Assembly: GCA_963070105.1 (NCBI GenBank)
Contig: OY718805.1
Coordinates: forward strand, 8,042,001-8,106,000
Origin: Litomosoides sigmodontis
Lineage: Eukaryota > Nematoda > Chromadorea > Rhabditida > Onchocercidae
DNA: 64,000 nt
Reading direction: 5' to 3'
This document shows positions 46,200-59,183 of this stretch, piece by piece; position 1 is the stretch's first letter, and every line of letters starts with the position of its first letter. A model generated the notes under the pieces. That model saw nothing but the letters and a program-made list of their open reading frames with translations, was not told where the DNA came from and searched no databases. The position numbers and the translations under genes were made by a program.

Positions 46200-46440
46200 A
46201 AAATATCATTGATAGTACTAACAATGATTATAATAATGACAAGAATAATGATAATAAAAATAATAGTGATAATAAAATAGTTATTATCATTAATTAATTG
46301 TAATGATAACGATAATTAATAATATAGCGGTAACAGGTTGGTGTAATAGTGATAGGACTGTCTGAGTGTGAGTGCTTATTATCACTTAATACTGCCAGAT
46401 ATCCTTATCACCCATTCAAATAATGTTATCAGTGGAATGT
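46200..46440. repeat. GATAA-rich degenerate repeat, copy 2
   Basis: The same block order as at 44640-44830 is visible: gataattaata, ggtaacaggttggtgtaat, ttatcacttaat, actgccagatatccttatca, caaataatgttatc. A further fragment with gtgataggttggtaaca lies at 48176-48190. No coding capacity or terminal inverted repeat was found. Confidence 0.45.
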
Positions 46441-47884
46441 TTGAATTTCCTGGATCCACACAGTTGCTAAATGTAAAAATGATCCTTTCAGCTAAGAGCA
46501 ATAAAAAAATTCGCTGCCATATTGTGCCAGGCACTCATGCTTTACCTACAACAAATGTTATTGTTACTTCGCCTGACTTTTAACTGGCGGTAAATTAAAA
46601 AGAAAAAGCTGATTGTTGGTATCATTAATAACATTTTCAAAAATTTCTTCCATCGCATCATTGTTTACCTTTCAATTTCTCTGTTTCTCTCTCTCTCTCT
46701 CGCTCTTCTATTTTTCTTTCTTTTGTTGTAATTAGAACTAATAATTCATCGAATAACGCTTATTCACATTTATTAATTAACCTATTGAAATGCTAGCTGC
46801 TTCTAAAGCTAGCATAATACGTGTAAAATTTTGAAATATTTAATTACAGTAATTTGGGCTTACGGATAGAGAGCAACTATAATCCAATCCCACTTCATTC
46901 CTCAATTGTCACTTCAATTTGAAATGTTACTTGAAGTGGCACCTCTTCATAATTACTCCATCAGTATTTCTTTCCCTCTCTCTCTTTCATTCCTCCATGG
47001 TAAGCGTTACCTTTCTGCTAACTTTTAGCATTGCTACTTAAAAGACAACAATTTTTAACGTTTTATTTCAATGACCGATTGCAACAACAATTATTTCATC
47101 TAAAAATTTCCATTTCAAATTCAACATTACTTGAATTTTAAGGCTTAAAAATTTTGTTATAAGTGTATCTGACAAGTACATGTAGCTAAATGCAAAAAAT
47201 ATATCATGTAATTTTTATATTTACCAACACAACTTCCATTAATATTTGTTTAAGCGGCGTAACTGGAATGAGTAAACACTTCAATGGTAAATTTGATTTG
47301 AATCAAAATCGTAATTCCATTTCAATAGCTCCGTGGATGGAAACGACTGTACTGTACTATGAATGGATAAAATTAAATCATTTTAAATAGCGCAAAATTT
47401 ATTGAATGAGTTAACTGAGCAATAAGATTGAAATGCATGAATGAGGAATGGGCAGTGGAAATATTTTGAATGTAATGGGATGTAATTTAAATGAAATAAA
47501 ATGACCATATCTCGTCGGCCCCATTGATTTGTTATGAGATGGCACAATTCTTCATTCATTAACTTTGCATAGAGCAATGAGTTGCATTTTATGTTATTGT
47601 ACGGCTGAAAAAAAAACGATTAAGTGAAACGAATGAATTAAAATTGTCATTTACGCTAATATTTTGGATCGATGTTTTCCTTCTTATTATTACTTCTATT
47701 TCATTATTAGTTATAATTTGTGTTTTGTTATTAATTACTGTTATCGTCTTACTGTATTGCTAATTAGCGTTATTATTTTATTGTTAATTATTAGTATTTT
47801 ATTATCGGTTATTAGCATTTCATTACCAATTACTATTTGTAATTTATTATTACTATTTTTATTAATATCATCGCCCTCATTAAC

Positions 47885-48000
47885 ATATCATCGCCCCCCA
47901 TCATTTTATTCATAATTATTGTTTTTATTTTATTCTTTTTTTTATTAATATCATCGCCCCCCATCATTTTATTCATAATTATTGTTTTTATTTTATTCTT
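47885..48000. repeat. 53 bp exact direct repeat at 63 bp spacing
   Basis: The 53 bp segment beginning atatcatcgccccccatcat occurs at 47885-47937 and again, unchanged, at 47948-48000. A shorter relative with tatcatcgccctcat precedes it near 47867. The C6 run is unusual in this AT-rich DNA. Confidence 0.93.
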
Positions 48001-51000
48001 GTATGTTATTATTGTTACCATTATTTTTTTAAAATAACGTTATCCTTATTATTACTATTTTATAATTTGATCACTTTATTGATGATAATTATTATTATTA
48101 TTTCACTATTACTAATCGTTATCAGTACTTCTATTATCATTATTTTATTCAAATTTGGTAATAATTTATGTTAATGTGATAGGTTGGTAACAATTAAATT
48201 TTCTTCTACTAATGGCGAATGATTTCGGATAATATGACGATCGAAATGAAATTTCTATGGAAGTATTAAGCCACTCGCCCCTCCCCTCCCTCACCCGAAC
48301 AAATATCCATTATCACATTACCTACCATAAACCAAAGATCTATGAAAGAACACTTCATCGTTCATCTTATTTTTTAAACTGTAAATTTAAAATTTTTTTA
48401 AAAAAACGAATTTTCCTTCTTTTTCTATCTTTCAAGATAGCTACATTAATAGAACATTTGTAAATTTTGGCACTACTTTTTTTTTTTGCTTAATTTTTAA
48501 TGTATTTTGCAAATTCTACTACTCGTTTGATGTGGTGCGATCAGTTTAAGGGGAAAAAAAATTGCTTTGAGTAAAACAATTAATCTTTTAAAATATTTTC
48601 GCCGATTTCTCCTTTTTTTTGCAAAGCAAACAAGAAAAAAATGTCAACAGTAGCATTTGTGTGTTTTTTTTTAAATTTGCATTTAATTCACTCAATGTCG
48701 TCCTAATTGTAACTTTTGAAATAGTTATTTTTTGCTCAAAATTCCTTTGCAAATTTTAACAGTTTGAAAAAAAAAATGATAGATATTCATCTCTCACATC
48801 AAAAATTTCCCATTCACCAATTGCATTTTCCTTTTTGAACCACTCTTGAACTCGCAAATTCTTTCTGCATTTTACCATTTTCACCAATTAATTATCGAAT
48901 TCCGCAACTCTAATTAATTAATTCACCAATGTAACGATCAAGCATTATTCGTAGCTAATTTTTTTCCTTACATTTTTTTTTAGATGACATGATTGTGAGT
49001 TAATTATTGCAAATGTAAGTTAAAATGTTGTAGCTTAGCACCAATGTAAATATGAAAATAAATGCGAATAATTTTTTTTGCAAAAAAAAAATTTCAACAT
49101 TTTACACTCTTTTCCTCTTCCTTTTCCACTTTTTCAACTCTTGCTTCCTTCCTATATTCAATTTTTATTCAATTCAATGCTAGCGAAAAAAGAAGCGAAA
49201 AGCAATAGTCAAAAAGAGTACAGCGCAAGACTTTCACCCCTCTTCTTTTTCAAAATCTATTTTTGTTTTGGAAATTTTTTAAATTTTCTGTTTCGTTGAA
49301 ATGAGGGCAATAGGAGCAATCTCAATGAGACATGCATCTGAGAGCGTAGGCCTGGCTTCCTTTGTCATTTTCAATCATTTCTCACTTCATTTCCTCCAGC
49401 CATTTCTTCTTTTTACCTCTTTTCATTTTCTCCTCTTTTTTTTTATTTGCTTTTCTTTCTTTTCTTTAATTTGCTTCTTTATTTTTTTTTTTGAAACTGT
49501 TTTCATCAAATCATTCTCGTTGGCTATTTGATGTTTGATGAGCTAACGAAGAGTGTGCTAATCCTCACGGATCATTTACCTCTTCTTCTACTCTCATAAA
49601 TCATTCACTCATTTAACTAATTCCTTCAAATTTTCATTTTTTTTTTCTTGTCGCACTTCCACTTCACAATTCGTCGTCCATCTACTCGTTGCCTCAGAGC
49701 AGCGATAATTTTGATGCAACTGTGGTTGCTTCCAATTAATTTTGCTTTTTTTTTCCCCTTAAACTCTTTCATAATCATTCAAATCCAACTTCACTTCACT
49801 TCACCAACATTTATATTAGTAATTCGTGCGAGTAAAATGCATTTTTGCACCATCATTAGTACCTTACTAAAAATTAGTAAAAATACATTTCGTTGTATTT
49901 ATAAATTATTGTCAACTAATTAGTTACAGTAAAGTATTCGTCCATTGTACAATTTACAAGGCTATCATTAACTTTGCATAAGTTAGCGGAAGCCAAAGTA
50001 AATTGCGTTTATTTGTGAAATTGAAATCAAAACGTATTTTTTTTTTTTGAATATTTCTCTTCTATCAATTGAAATCGAATCGACTAGCAATAGGAAATTG
50101 GAGAGAATGGCAAAGTGTTGGGTAAGGAACGGCAAGTAAAAAAAAAAGTAATTCAATTTATGGTCTATAAGATTGATTTTATTTGTCATTTTCTATCTGA
50201 AATTAATACAATTTCAAAAATTTTCTTCTATCAACTAATAAGAAGCTGTTTATTTATTGCAAAGAGTGGCAAGACTATTTCACTCGCAGTTTTCACTAAA
50301 TTTCTTTTAATCATTGAATTATGCATTTCATCAATTGCTTGGTTAATCATTCTGTTATCACTTCCTATTATCATTTGTTGAGAAAATGAAGCGAAAATAA
50401 TTTGCAACTTTGATTGATTATTAAAAGGAATTTTGAAATTTTTATTTGTTCATGAAATTCCATACCTGTTTTAATTAATTCAGTAAAATATCAATGCAAA
50501 AGAAGGAGGCATAAGTTGAGAGCTAAAAAAAACATACTTCTAATGAGGAACACTAAGGTAATTGTAGTGAAGTAGAGATTGCTGTAATTATGACAACATT
50601 GATAATTAATGATTGATAACAGTGAAATCTCATGATAATAATGGTGGTGGATAAATAAATAAATAAAGTAAATAATAATGAATAACGATAATGACGATAA
50701 CAATAATTTGTAATATTAATTTCAAAAGGAATAGAAGTGTGGTTTTTACTTTATTGAAATTGAATAGGAATCTCTTCCCATTTTCACTTCAACAATAGAC
50801 TTTTGATTGGACGAAAAATTCAAATCAAATAATGTATCCTCTAATTGCTCACCAATAAAAAGTACTCTAAATTTTTGATTTATTTCAGCAATTAATTAAT
50901 TAGTAATTGAAGCATAGGGATGACGAAAAATGAGAGAAGTTGGAGAAATTGATGTAAAGCAGCAATTTTTTGCAAAAATATTCGTCAAAAAAAGGAATGA

Positions 51001-54000
51001 TAACAAGCCAAAAATGGTCCTTTTTTTTTATCATTTTTCCTAACATTTTATTTTAAAAATGAAAATTGCAATGAAATGGTTGTTTTTTCACCCTTTTCTC
51101 CTAAAATTAAATTCTCTGCATGTCCTGCCTGGTGAAATTTATGAAATTTTTTGTTAGTTATTAATTCAGCAGAAAAAAAAACGGCAATAATTCATCATTT
51201 TTTATGTGAATTTTTTTAATGCTTCATTTTCCTTCTTCATTTTACATCACTCTGTCAGCTTCTCACAGTTTTCAATTTCATGTTGAATTATTTGTTAGGT
51301 GGCAAAGAGTGAAATTTTTGCACTTCTGCTCTGCTCTCAAAATATTGCTAGAGTATTAAAGTACTAATTTGAAATAAATTAAATCATTTATCAAATATTC
51401 CTATATCATTTCAAATTCCTACAGTGTTTCCTTTAATGGAGAATCATTTACAACAAGAATTGAGCGAAATTTGAGGGAAAAAATTCGGAAAGAGCGAAAA
51501 GTTCATTTTGTCTCATTAATGCTCTCACTGCTTACTCGCATTCATCAATGCTTGAGTATATATCCCAGCATTTAAGCCATAGTTTTCATAACAATAATGA
51601 TAATGATAACAGCAGTAATAGAGATAATCAGACTTAAGAACCAAATTATTAAGACAAATCGATCATGAAATCGAAATTTTACACTTTAGCCTGGGATTAA
51701 GAAAAAATTAAGCTATCGAGATGTGGAGCTTTTAGGCTTTAGGCGTAAGCTTCTCATCGAACCTGATTTAGCATCTTCCAATTTTAGTCAACTCATAAGG
51801 GTGATTGAAAAATTACTCTATAAAATTTAGTTTTAGTGCAAATGTAGTTTTATTTTATGGAAAACAATAATGAAAGGTGTGCTATTTTGCAAAAATTTAA
51901 AATGAAATAATTTCATGATATGAGCGGTGAATAATAATTTGCATTTTAGTGGTGTAAATTTAACTTTATAACTAATAATTATAGCGCACTCCAATTGATT
52001 CCTACATTCTCAATGCGATAACATTTAACTGATCAAAATTATTGATAAATTGAAGTTTTTTTTTGTTTTTTTGAAAATGTTCTGTTTCATTTTTCTCGTT
52101 TACTTGCAAAAGCAAATGAGTGCGAAGCAGTTGTGTGTTTCGTTTTGTTTTTGTTCACTTCTAAATGAAAACAAAGAGCAAAAATTTCATAATATTTCGA
52201 AATTTCATTTGTTCAGTGATCACCTCACTCTCAATGCTTTTCCTTTGCATTTGTGCATTAAAACAATGCGAAATTAATTGGACAAATGGCGGTGATTTTT
52301 GAAACTATAATTTGTGCAATAAAATTCAAAAATTTCCAAAAAATGAAAGGAGCAACGAAAAAGTGATGATCATTTTTGAAGCTTTTCACACAAGCACATT
52401 GTTATGCTCCAATTAATAATGGTCATTAGTGCAGGAATTAATTTGTGATAAATGATAATTATCATTGTTTAATTAGTGACTATCACCAGATAAATTAGCT
52501 ACTTCAGATTATTTCAAGCAAATTAATTATTTTCAGTATGAACTCACTATTTATATGATAATTTAATGTAATTTAAAGTAAAAGGAGAGCGATTGAGCAT
52601 TTGTTTAATTTACGATTTTTTTTTAATTTACACACAAAACGTTAAATGAAAGTGTAGCAGTGAATGAGTAAACTTACTTGTCACATGCACGCTTTTTTTT
52701 ATCGTTAATTATTTAATTAGTGTAAATTTACCGCATTTCTTTCGATCTTTTATCGATCGAACTTTATTGCAATTAATCAATTAATCAATTTCATTTCATG
52801 TGATAAGTTGCACGTCGGCTAATGATTTATTATCAAATAAATTACTTTTAAAATATTTCAATCTTGAATTTCCATTTCTGTTAATAGAAGCGAAAGTATT
52901 TCCTTCTATTACATTTTTACATATCAGAGAGATTAAATTTCATCAATAGCTTCACACTCTAATAGCTTTTGAAAGTGACCAATGAAAAACACAGGAAAGA
53001 AAATACCTTTGAATTTATTAATAGTAATAGTTTTATATTAATTAATATTAAAATTAAAATACTAGTCAATTGATAAAGCAGCAAGCAATCAGTTGTCATT
53101 TAAGCTATCGCTCATTTCTTTGTCTTTTGTTTTAATTTGATCCCAATATTTCATACCTTACTTCTTATTGAAAAGCAATGCTTAGATGAATTACATTCGT
53201 TAAAGATGGAAGGGCGGGGCTTTTCGATGCATTCTTTTCTATTTGATTCAATTTATATTAAAATGTGAAAAAAAATGAGAAATAACTTCTGATCTCTTAA
53301 GCTATCGATCGGTCAGCTATTTGAAGCTAAATCTTTTCATTCAATCGTAAAATGCGATCTTTTTTTTTGCACAGGCATCGCTTCCTAATAAAATTTCACG
53401 TTTGCCTCTTCCACAACAAAATCTCTTCCAACACTTTCATCACATTTACCACCTTATTGCCAGTTTTTGTTAGGCATTAAATTTTGCACCAAAAAATTAC
53501 TTCTACTTTTACTTTTTTTATTAGTTTAAATTTTGTACTGAAAAAAATGAAAGAAGTATGGGTGGCTTTTTTTCTCTCATTTTTCTTTCCTCGTTATTTA
53601 TTGTTAAATTATTTTTTTAAATCATAATTACCTCAATTTTTTTCCGCACAATTTCAACAGTTTTAAAATTAAGTTATCCAAAAATGAGCTAATATAATTA
53701 ATTCGTTTTTTCTTATTTCAATTTGATTTCAAATTTCTCAATGTTTTTTTTCTCTCTCTTCTAACATTTATCTCATCCACTGTCTCTTTTTTTTATCATT
53801 TCACATTTCTTATATGAAGGAAAATTAATTGTTAAACGATGAGTGGATGGATGGAAAAAGATGAGTTGCTAACATTTCAATCAAAATTAGATGATCAAAT
53901 AATATTTCGCAATTTGATTACTAATCCTTTTCCAATTGTGCAATATGTGGGAGTGACAGGTGAGGAAAGGTAGTAATGATAAGAGTGAGTGAGATAAGAA

Positions 54001-54046
54001 TTGAAATTGATATGCGACAAGCGAAATCATCCCATCTCTCTTACTC

Positions 54047-54252
54047 ATCCCCCTCCCCCTCCTCCTTCCCCCTCCCCCTCCTCCTTCTCCTCCCCCTCCC
54101 CCTCCTCCTTCTCCTTCCCCTCCTCCTTCTCCTCCCCCTCCCCCTCCTCCTTCTCCTCCCCCTCCCCCTCCTCCTTCTCCTTCCCCTCCTCCTTCTCCTC
54201 CCCCTCCCCCTCCTCCTTCTCCTTCCCCTCCTCCTTCTCCTCCTCCTCCTAC
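54047..54252. repeat. Polypyrimidine minisatellite (CCT-rich), about 205 bp
   Basis: One strand is entirely C and T. Two sub-units, ctccccctccccctcctcct plus tct (about 24 bp) and ccttcccctcctccttct (18 bp), combine into a roughly 42 bp higher-order period in the right half. Such homopurine-homopyrimidine tracts can form triplex (H-DNA). The ORFs across it, rich in Pro/Ser/Leu or Arg/Gly, are artefacts. Confidence 0.92.
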
Positions 54253-54640
54253 TACTCTCTGTTTCCAATTTTTTTTTCTTTTTTTTGGAACATTAACAAA
54301 TTGATGGATTTTTCGCCTTCCTCACTTCTCTCTTCTCCCCTACTTCCACACTCCTCTCTTGCATTCTTATGGTAAGAATTAATGATGTAATCATTAATAT
54401 ATGACCATACTCACTTCTTTTCCTCTCCCTCTCCCTCTCTCTCCCTCCCTCTCTCCCTCTCTCCCTCTGTTCAAAAGCTTTGTAATGATGAAGTGAAAAC
54501 AAAACACCTTATTCACATTAAAATCACCACTGTTCCTATGTTCCAACAGTATGGAAGGAATGATTGGATAAATTTGTTCTGCCCGATATACTTACTATTT
54601 TTATCATATTGCTTTCTCTTCCTATCATTATCATTATTAT

Positions 54641-54694
54641 CACCACACACACACACACAGACACACACACACAGACACACACACACACACACAC
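54641..54694. repeat. (CA)n microsatellite
   Basis: The cacaca run has two cagaca interruptions, about 54 bp in all. It lies 400 bp right of the polypyrimidine minisatellite. Confidence 0.9.
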
Positions 54695-57600
54695 TTGCTT
54701 AGCACGTTTTTTTTTCAAAAGTGAAAAATATTAAGGTGGAATTGTTAAATGTCTCTTTTTTTTTTTTTTTTAAAGGTAAGGCAATGTAAGGATAGTTTTA
54801 AGAAGAGAGATGAGCACAGTCGTATTTATTTTATTCTTTGGTTAATATTAATAGATAAGACTGAAATTATCGCACTAATTTCTATGTTCTGTTAGGACTG
54901 AAATTACCGTAGCACTTTTAACGGATGGAAAATAAATTTATTCACATAACTTATTACTATCATTTGTGTCATCCTATTACTACTAATCCTTAAACGTTAA
55001 TAGTAAAATGCTAATTGAAATGATACGTCGAATAACACGTGATTATTCATGTGCAACGTTTTGCTGAGTATTTTACTCTGATTCACTCATCACTTCATTT
55101 CTAGATTTTTTGCAAAAATTACAAAACTTAGTATAGCGTGATTGCTTTTTTTATATTTTTAGACTTAATATTAATCAATCTAATTTGAAGAGCATTTCCA
55201 TTTAAATGTTTTTTTTTCAAATTTTTATTTAAATAAAAAACGCTCATTAATTTGAGGGAATCATTTCGTTCAATTTTGAAATGTGAAAAAATTTTTCAAA
55301 CTTCAAAACTGAAATTTTACATCTTAATCGGAAAAAAAGAAACCGACATATGTTCTATAATTTATTTAGTTTAGAAAATATCTTTTGCATACGTAGCATT
55401 TTTAGTTGAAACTTTTGGCGAAAGAATTTCATGAATTCTTTCTCTTTCCTCCTCACTCGCTCTTCTTTCCTTTCCCTTAATCGTTGATAATTTAGTGCTT
55501 CAATCATCATCTCCATGCATTATCAGTTTTTTAATTAAAAGACAATGATAATTTCTATCGTTAATTGTAAACAATTGTTAGCGGTAGAGTATGTTAAAGG
55601 GGAGAGAGAGAGAGGGAGAGAAAGAGAGAGAGAGAAATGAAAAGAAAATTCATTATCAACAATGTCTCAACAATGCTCAGGCTTACTTCTAAATCAAATA
55701 TGATTGACGTCATTGGTGCGAACTTTATCAGAGCAATAAAATTTTTTCACTCTTTTTTCTCTTTTTTTTTTGCAAAAGATGAAAAACAAAATAAAATAGC
55801 ATTTTTTTTGAGAGAAGGATAAAAAGCAAAAAATTAACGAATCCTTTTTTCGTACTTTTTTTCACTCATTCTCTCTCTCTCTCTCTCTGTCTCTCAGAAA
55901 AATAGCAATTTACGAAATTGTTGGCAATTCCGCAACAAGCAAAAAGCAAAAAAAAATAGCACAAACAAACACTTACTGAAAGTTCATTATAATTTTGAAA
56001 GTTAGCCAAAATTCGAGTTGCACATTTTTAGAATAAAAAACAGAAAGAGAGGGTGGGAGAGAGAAAGAGAGGGAAATAAAGCAAACCATTTAATCACAAA
56101 ATTAAGCAAACAAAAATATTTAAAAATTAAAAAAATATATTTAAATTATTAAAACAAAAGCTTAAATATCGCTCTTCTTGAAAATGTTTTCATTGTTTAA
56201 TTGAAGCAAATTCATCGATTATATTTGATAAGGCTTATTCCAATTCTTTCTGTTTTGCTTTTTTTTTGCTTTTCCTTCTGCTCAGCTGGGAAAATACGCA
56301 ATTAGTTGAGAATTAGTTGCAATTAATTGCTAAATGAATTTGATGACTTGGAAATTAGTTATGACGCATCTAAATGAAAGGAATTAAAAGTGAATGATCA
56401 AAGCTTTTTCGATTAAATGGTTTGTTGAAAAAAATTTTATTGTTGCATTTTTATGTAATTACTAATATAAACAATATTTTACATCTATCGTTGTTGTGAA
56501 CAGAAAAAAAAAATGAAAATTAAGTGCTAAAATAAATATTTTATCAATCTCTGTCTTCGTAATCTAATGTCACATACAAGCAATCGATTGATCGACTGAT
56601 CAATCAATTGATCAACTGATAGACAGAGTAGTGTAAAATCTTATCCAACGTTAAACTAAACTTTTAATTTTAAAAATATCACTTATACGAAAACGAATAA
56701 TCTCCTGAGATTTCTAGCAACAATTTTTGCTCTTTGATCAACTAATCACATTTTCCTTTCACTAATTAAAATCAAAAATCCATAAACAGTTTTGCTTGGC
56801 AGTTAATGTGACAAATGACCTTCTTCTCTTCTCCATTATTTTAGTCCTTTTTCATCAGTAATTGCTCAATGAAACTTTTGCGAAATATTAAATGCAATAA
56901 ATTTTTATTAGTTCGTCATACTTCTTAATTTAGCAATTAATGAATTTTTCCCCTTAAATTTAATTTTAATAGAAAAAAGGAGGCAAACACACCCCTCATA
57001 TAAGCAAATATTCTCCTTCGCCTCTCTCTTCCTCTCTCCTGCTCGTCTCCGCCTCTCACTCTCTCACCAGTCTGCTCAAAATTCATCAAAAAATTTACCG
57101 CTTTTTTTTTTCTCAAAAATTTTTAAAATTCGAAATAATTTTTTTTTTGCTATCAAATTATCACTTATTATCCAATATGTGCATAATAGCTTAACATTTT
57201 GAAACGAACTATTAACGTTAATTTACATTTCCAAAAAAAGAAAGGAAAAAGAAATAGAGCATATCTTCTTCATTTTCCTTTTTGACGGCAATTCTAAAAA
57301 AATTCAATTCTAAAAAATTCGCTAAAAAAAAAAGCTTCAGAAAGGCTTATTGTACAGTCTCAAGGGAATTTTGGTAAGTATTTTTCTGGCAATCTTCCGC
57401 CTATTCCTTTCTCTCCCTCTCTCTCGCTGCCATCCCTCTCTCTCATCTATTTGAATTAGTGCTTTAATGGTTTCTCTTTCTCTTTTCCTTTTTGAAATTC
57501 GCTTATTTCAAAGTATGTTCAATAATATTCAATTCATTTATATCAATTTCTTACTTTATACGTCATAGCTTGCCTCTTCTGTGCCTACATCTCTTCAGAT

Positions 57601-58053
57601 TTGAGGATGTGAGCATAGAAGTTATAATTGTTCCCATAAAATTTTGCAATAATTTTTATGACTAAATTTCTGAGCGGTTTTTTTTGTCAAAAAATTTCCA
57701 TTAATTATGCATAAAATTGATAGTAATTGTTTCACGACAAATAAAAAGTTTATTTTACAAAAAAACAAAAAAAATTAGTGTACCTCTACAAAACTGACTG
57801 TAGCAATTAAAAAAAAAAAATTTCATATTTGAAAATGAACAAACTTTTATTTAATAACTAAATATAGCATGTATGAATTTGCATCAAATATATATTATTC
57901 TATTATCGTTCGCATTTTCCCTTCTCTTTCGAAACCAGATTTTTTTTTCTCTTTTGAAAAAAAAAAATTAGAGTGTACTCAATTAGTTTAAGTGGCTAAT
58001 GATGACTAATAGCAGCGAAAGAGTAATGATCGGTTCAGAATTGAAATTCGTAA

Positions 58054-58106
58054 GAAAATACCATTTTTATTTGAGCATTTAAAATACCATTTTTATTTTA
58101 GCATTA
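58054..58106. repeat. 27 bp tandem duplication
   Basis: The segment aaaataccatttttattt-agcatt is present twice in direct succession with a G/T difference. No gene is associated with it. Confidence 0.7.
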
Positions 58107-59183
58107 TATTTTTTTAATTATTGTCATTATAATTAGTTAGGAAAAAACAGACAAAATAACTGGAAATAGAAAATCCCAAAACATTTTAGAAAATACGTGT
58201 TTAAAGCTAAATTTAAATTTCATTCATTTCCATTTTTGCTCCTTAGCGCAACAATAACTTTTTAGCAAGATTTAAATTTTCACTTTCAATTAAAAATTTT
58301 TTCATTAATTGATAACACGAAAATATCCGCAAAAGTGTTCAATGCATTTATTAGTAAGCAAAGTGGAATTGCTAAATTAATCATCCAACCTTTTCAATTT
58401 TTGATATCACTGAAATTTTTTCTTCCATCGTATAATTAGCATTTTTTACATCATTCATTTAAGCATAATCTACACCTCTTATTTAATACTTAAGGATTAA
58501 CTTAAATAGCTAAAATGATGTGTTTTCATTTGTTGATTCTACAAATTACCAATTCATTTCTAATTTTTTTTTTTGAAATCAATTATTCCAGTGCATCGAT
58601 CACTTTTCACCTAAACTTGACAATTCAAATGATCCGATTCTTCGTTGCATTTCTTGCTAATTAAACCTTTTTTTATTGCTTTTTTTTTCACTTCTAACAG
58701 CAACAGCACGCTATCTAAGAATTCTGCCCATTCGCAGAATCTATTTTTGTTAAATATAACTATTTAGAATGCATTATTAATGAAATAGTGACAAAAAGCT
58801 ATTAAATATTTTATTTTTAAAATTTCACATATGTCTTAGGCATGTAGCGTCATCCTTCACGAGCAATATTAATCCGTTAATTAGTGAATAAATTTGTGCA
58901 TATCTCTTAAATTTATTTCATTTCATCTTTTTTTTTGTGCATTCGTTAAATTTGAAGTAAACAAAGAGAAAGAGGTAAGTGAGTGGGAGCAATACAGCGA
59001 AGCACCACTAATCCACTGAAAAGTGAAAAGGGAAAAAATTTATTTCTGTTTCAGCTTCAGCTATTGCAACAGTATTGGATAATATTTGTGGCGAAAAATA
59101 AAATATTGTTCAATTGTTGAATATTGAAATTTAAATTGATTTAAATTTGTCAATTTATTGCTCACAAGAGAAGGAGAGGAGCT

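Larger units (their letters stand above)
38775..59183. other. 20.4 kb interval with no recognisable gene
   Basis: The interval lies between the start codons of the transporter and the calmodulin-like gene. All ORFs are short, biased toward Phe/Leu/Ser/Lys from A/T runs, and lack motifs. It contains several GA/CT runs (39070-39097, 43519-43590, 44399-44420, 46680-46705, 54421-54468, 55602-55636), a polypyrimidine minisatellite, a (CA)n run, a 63 bp-spaced duplication and GATAA-rich degenerate repeats. It could include distal regulatory DNA, non-coding RNAs or long 5' introns; none can be demonstrated by reading. Confidence 0.6.

Noticed and set aside
50115..50381. 88 aa hydrophobic plus-strand ORF
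   Set aside because: Hydrophobicity follows from T-rich composition; no motif, splice context or neighbour supports a membrane protein.
53976..54375. Pro/Ser- and Arg/Gly-rich ORFs on both strands
   Set aside because: They arise from the CCT minisatellite, which reads open in several frames simultaneously.
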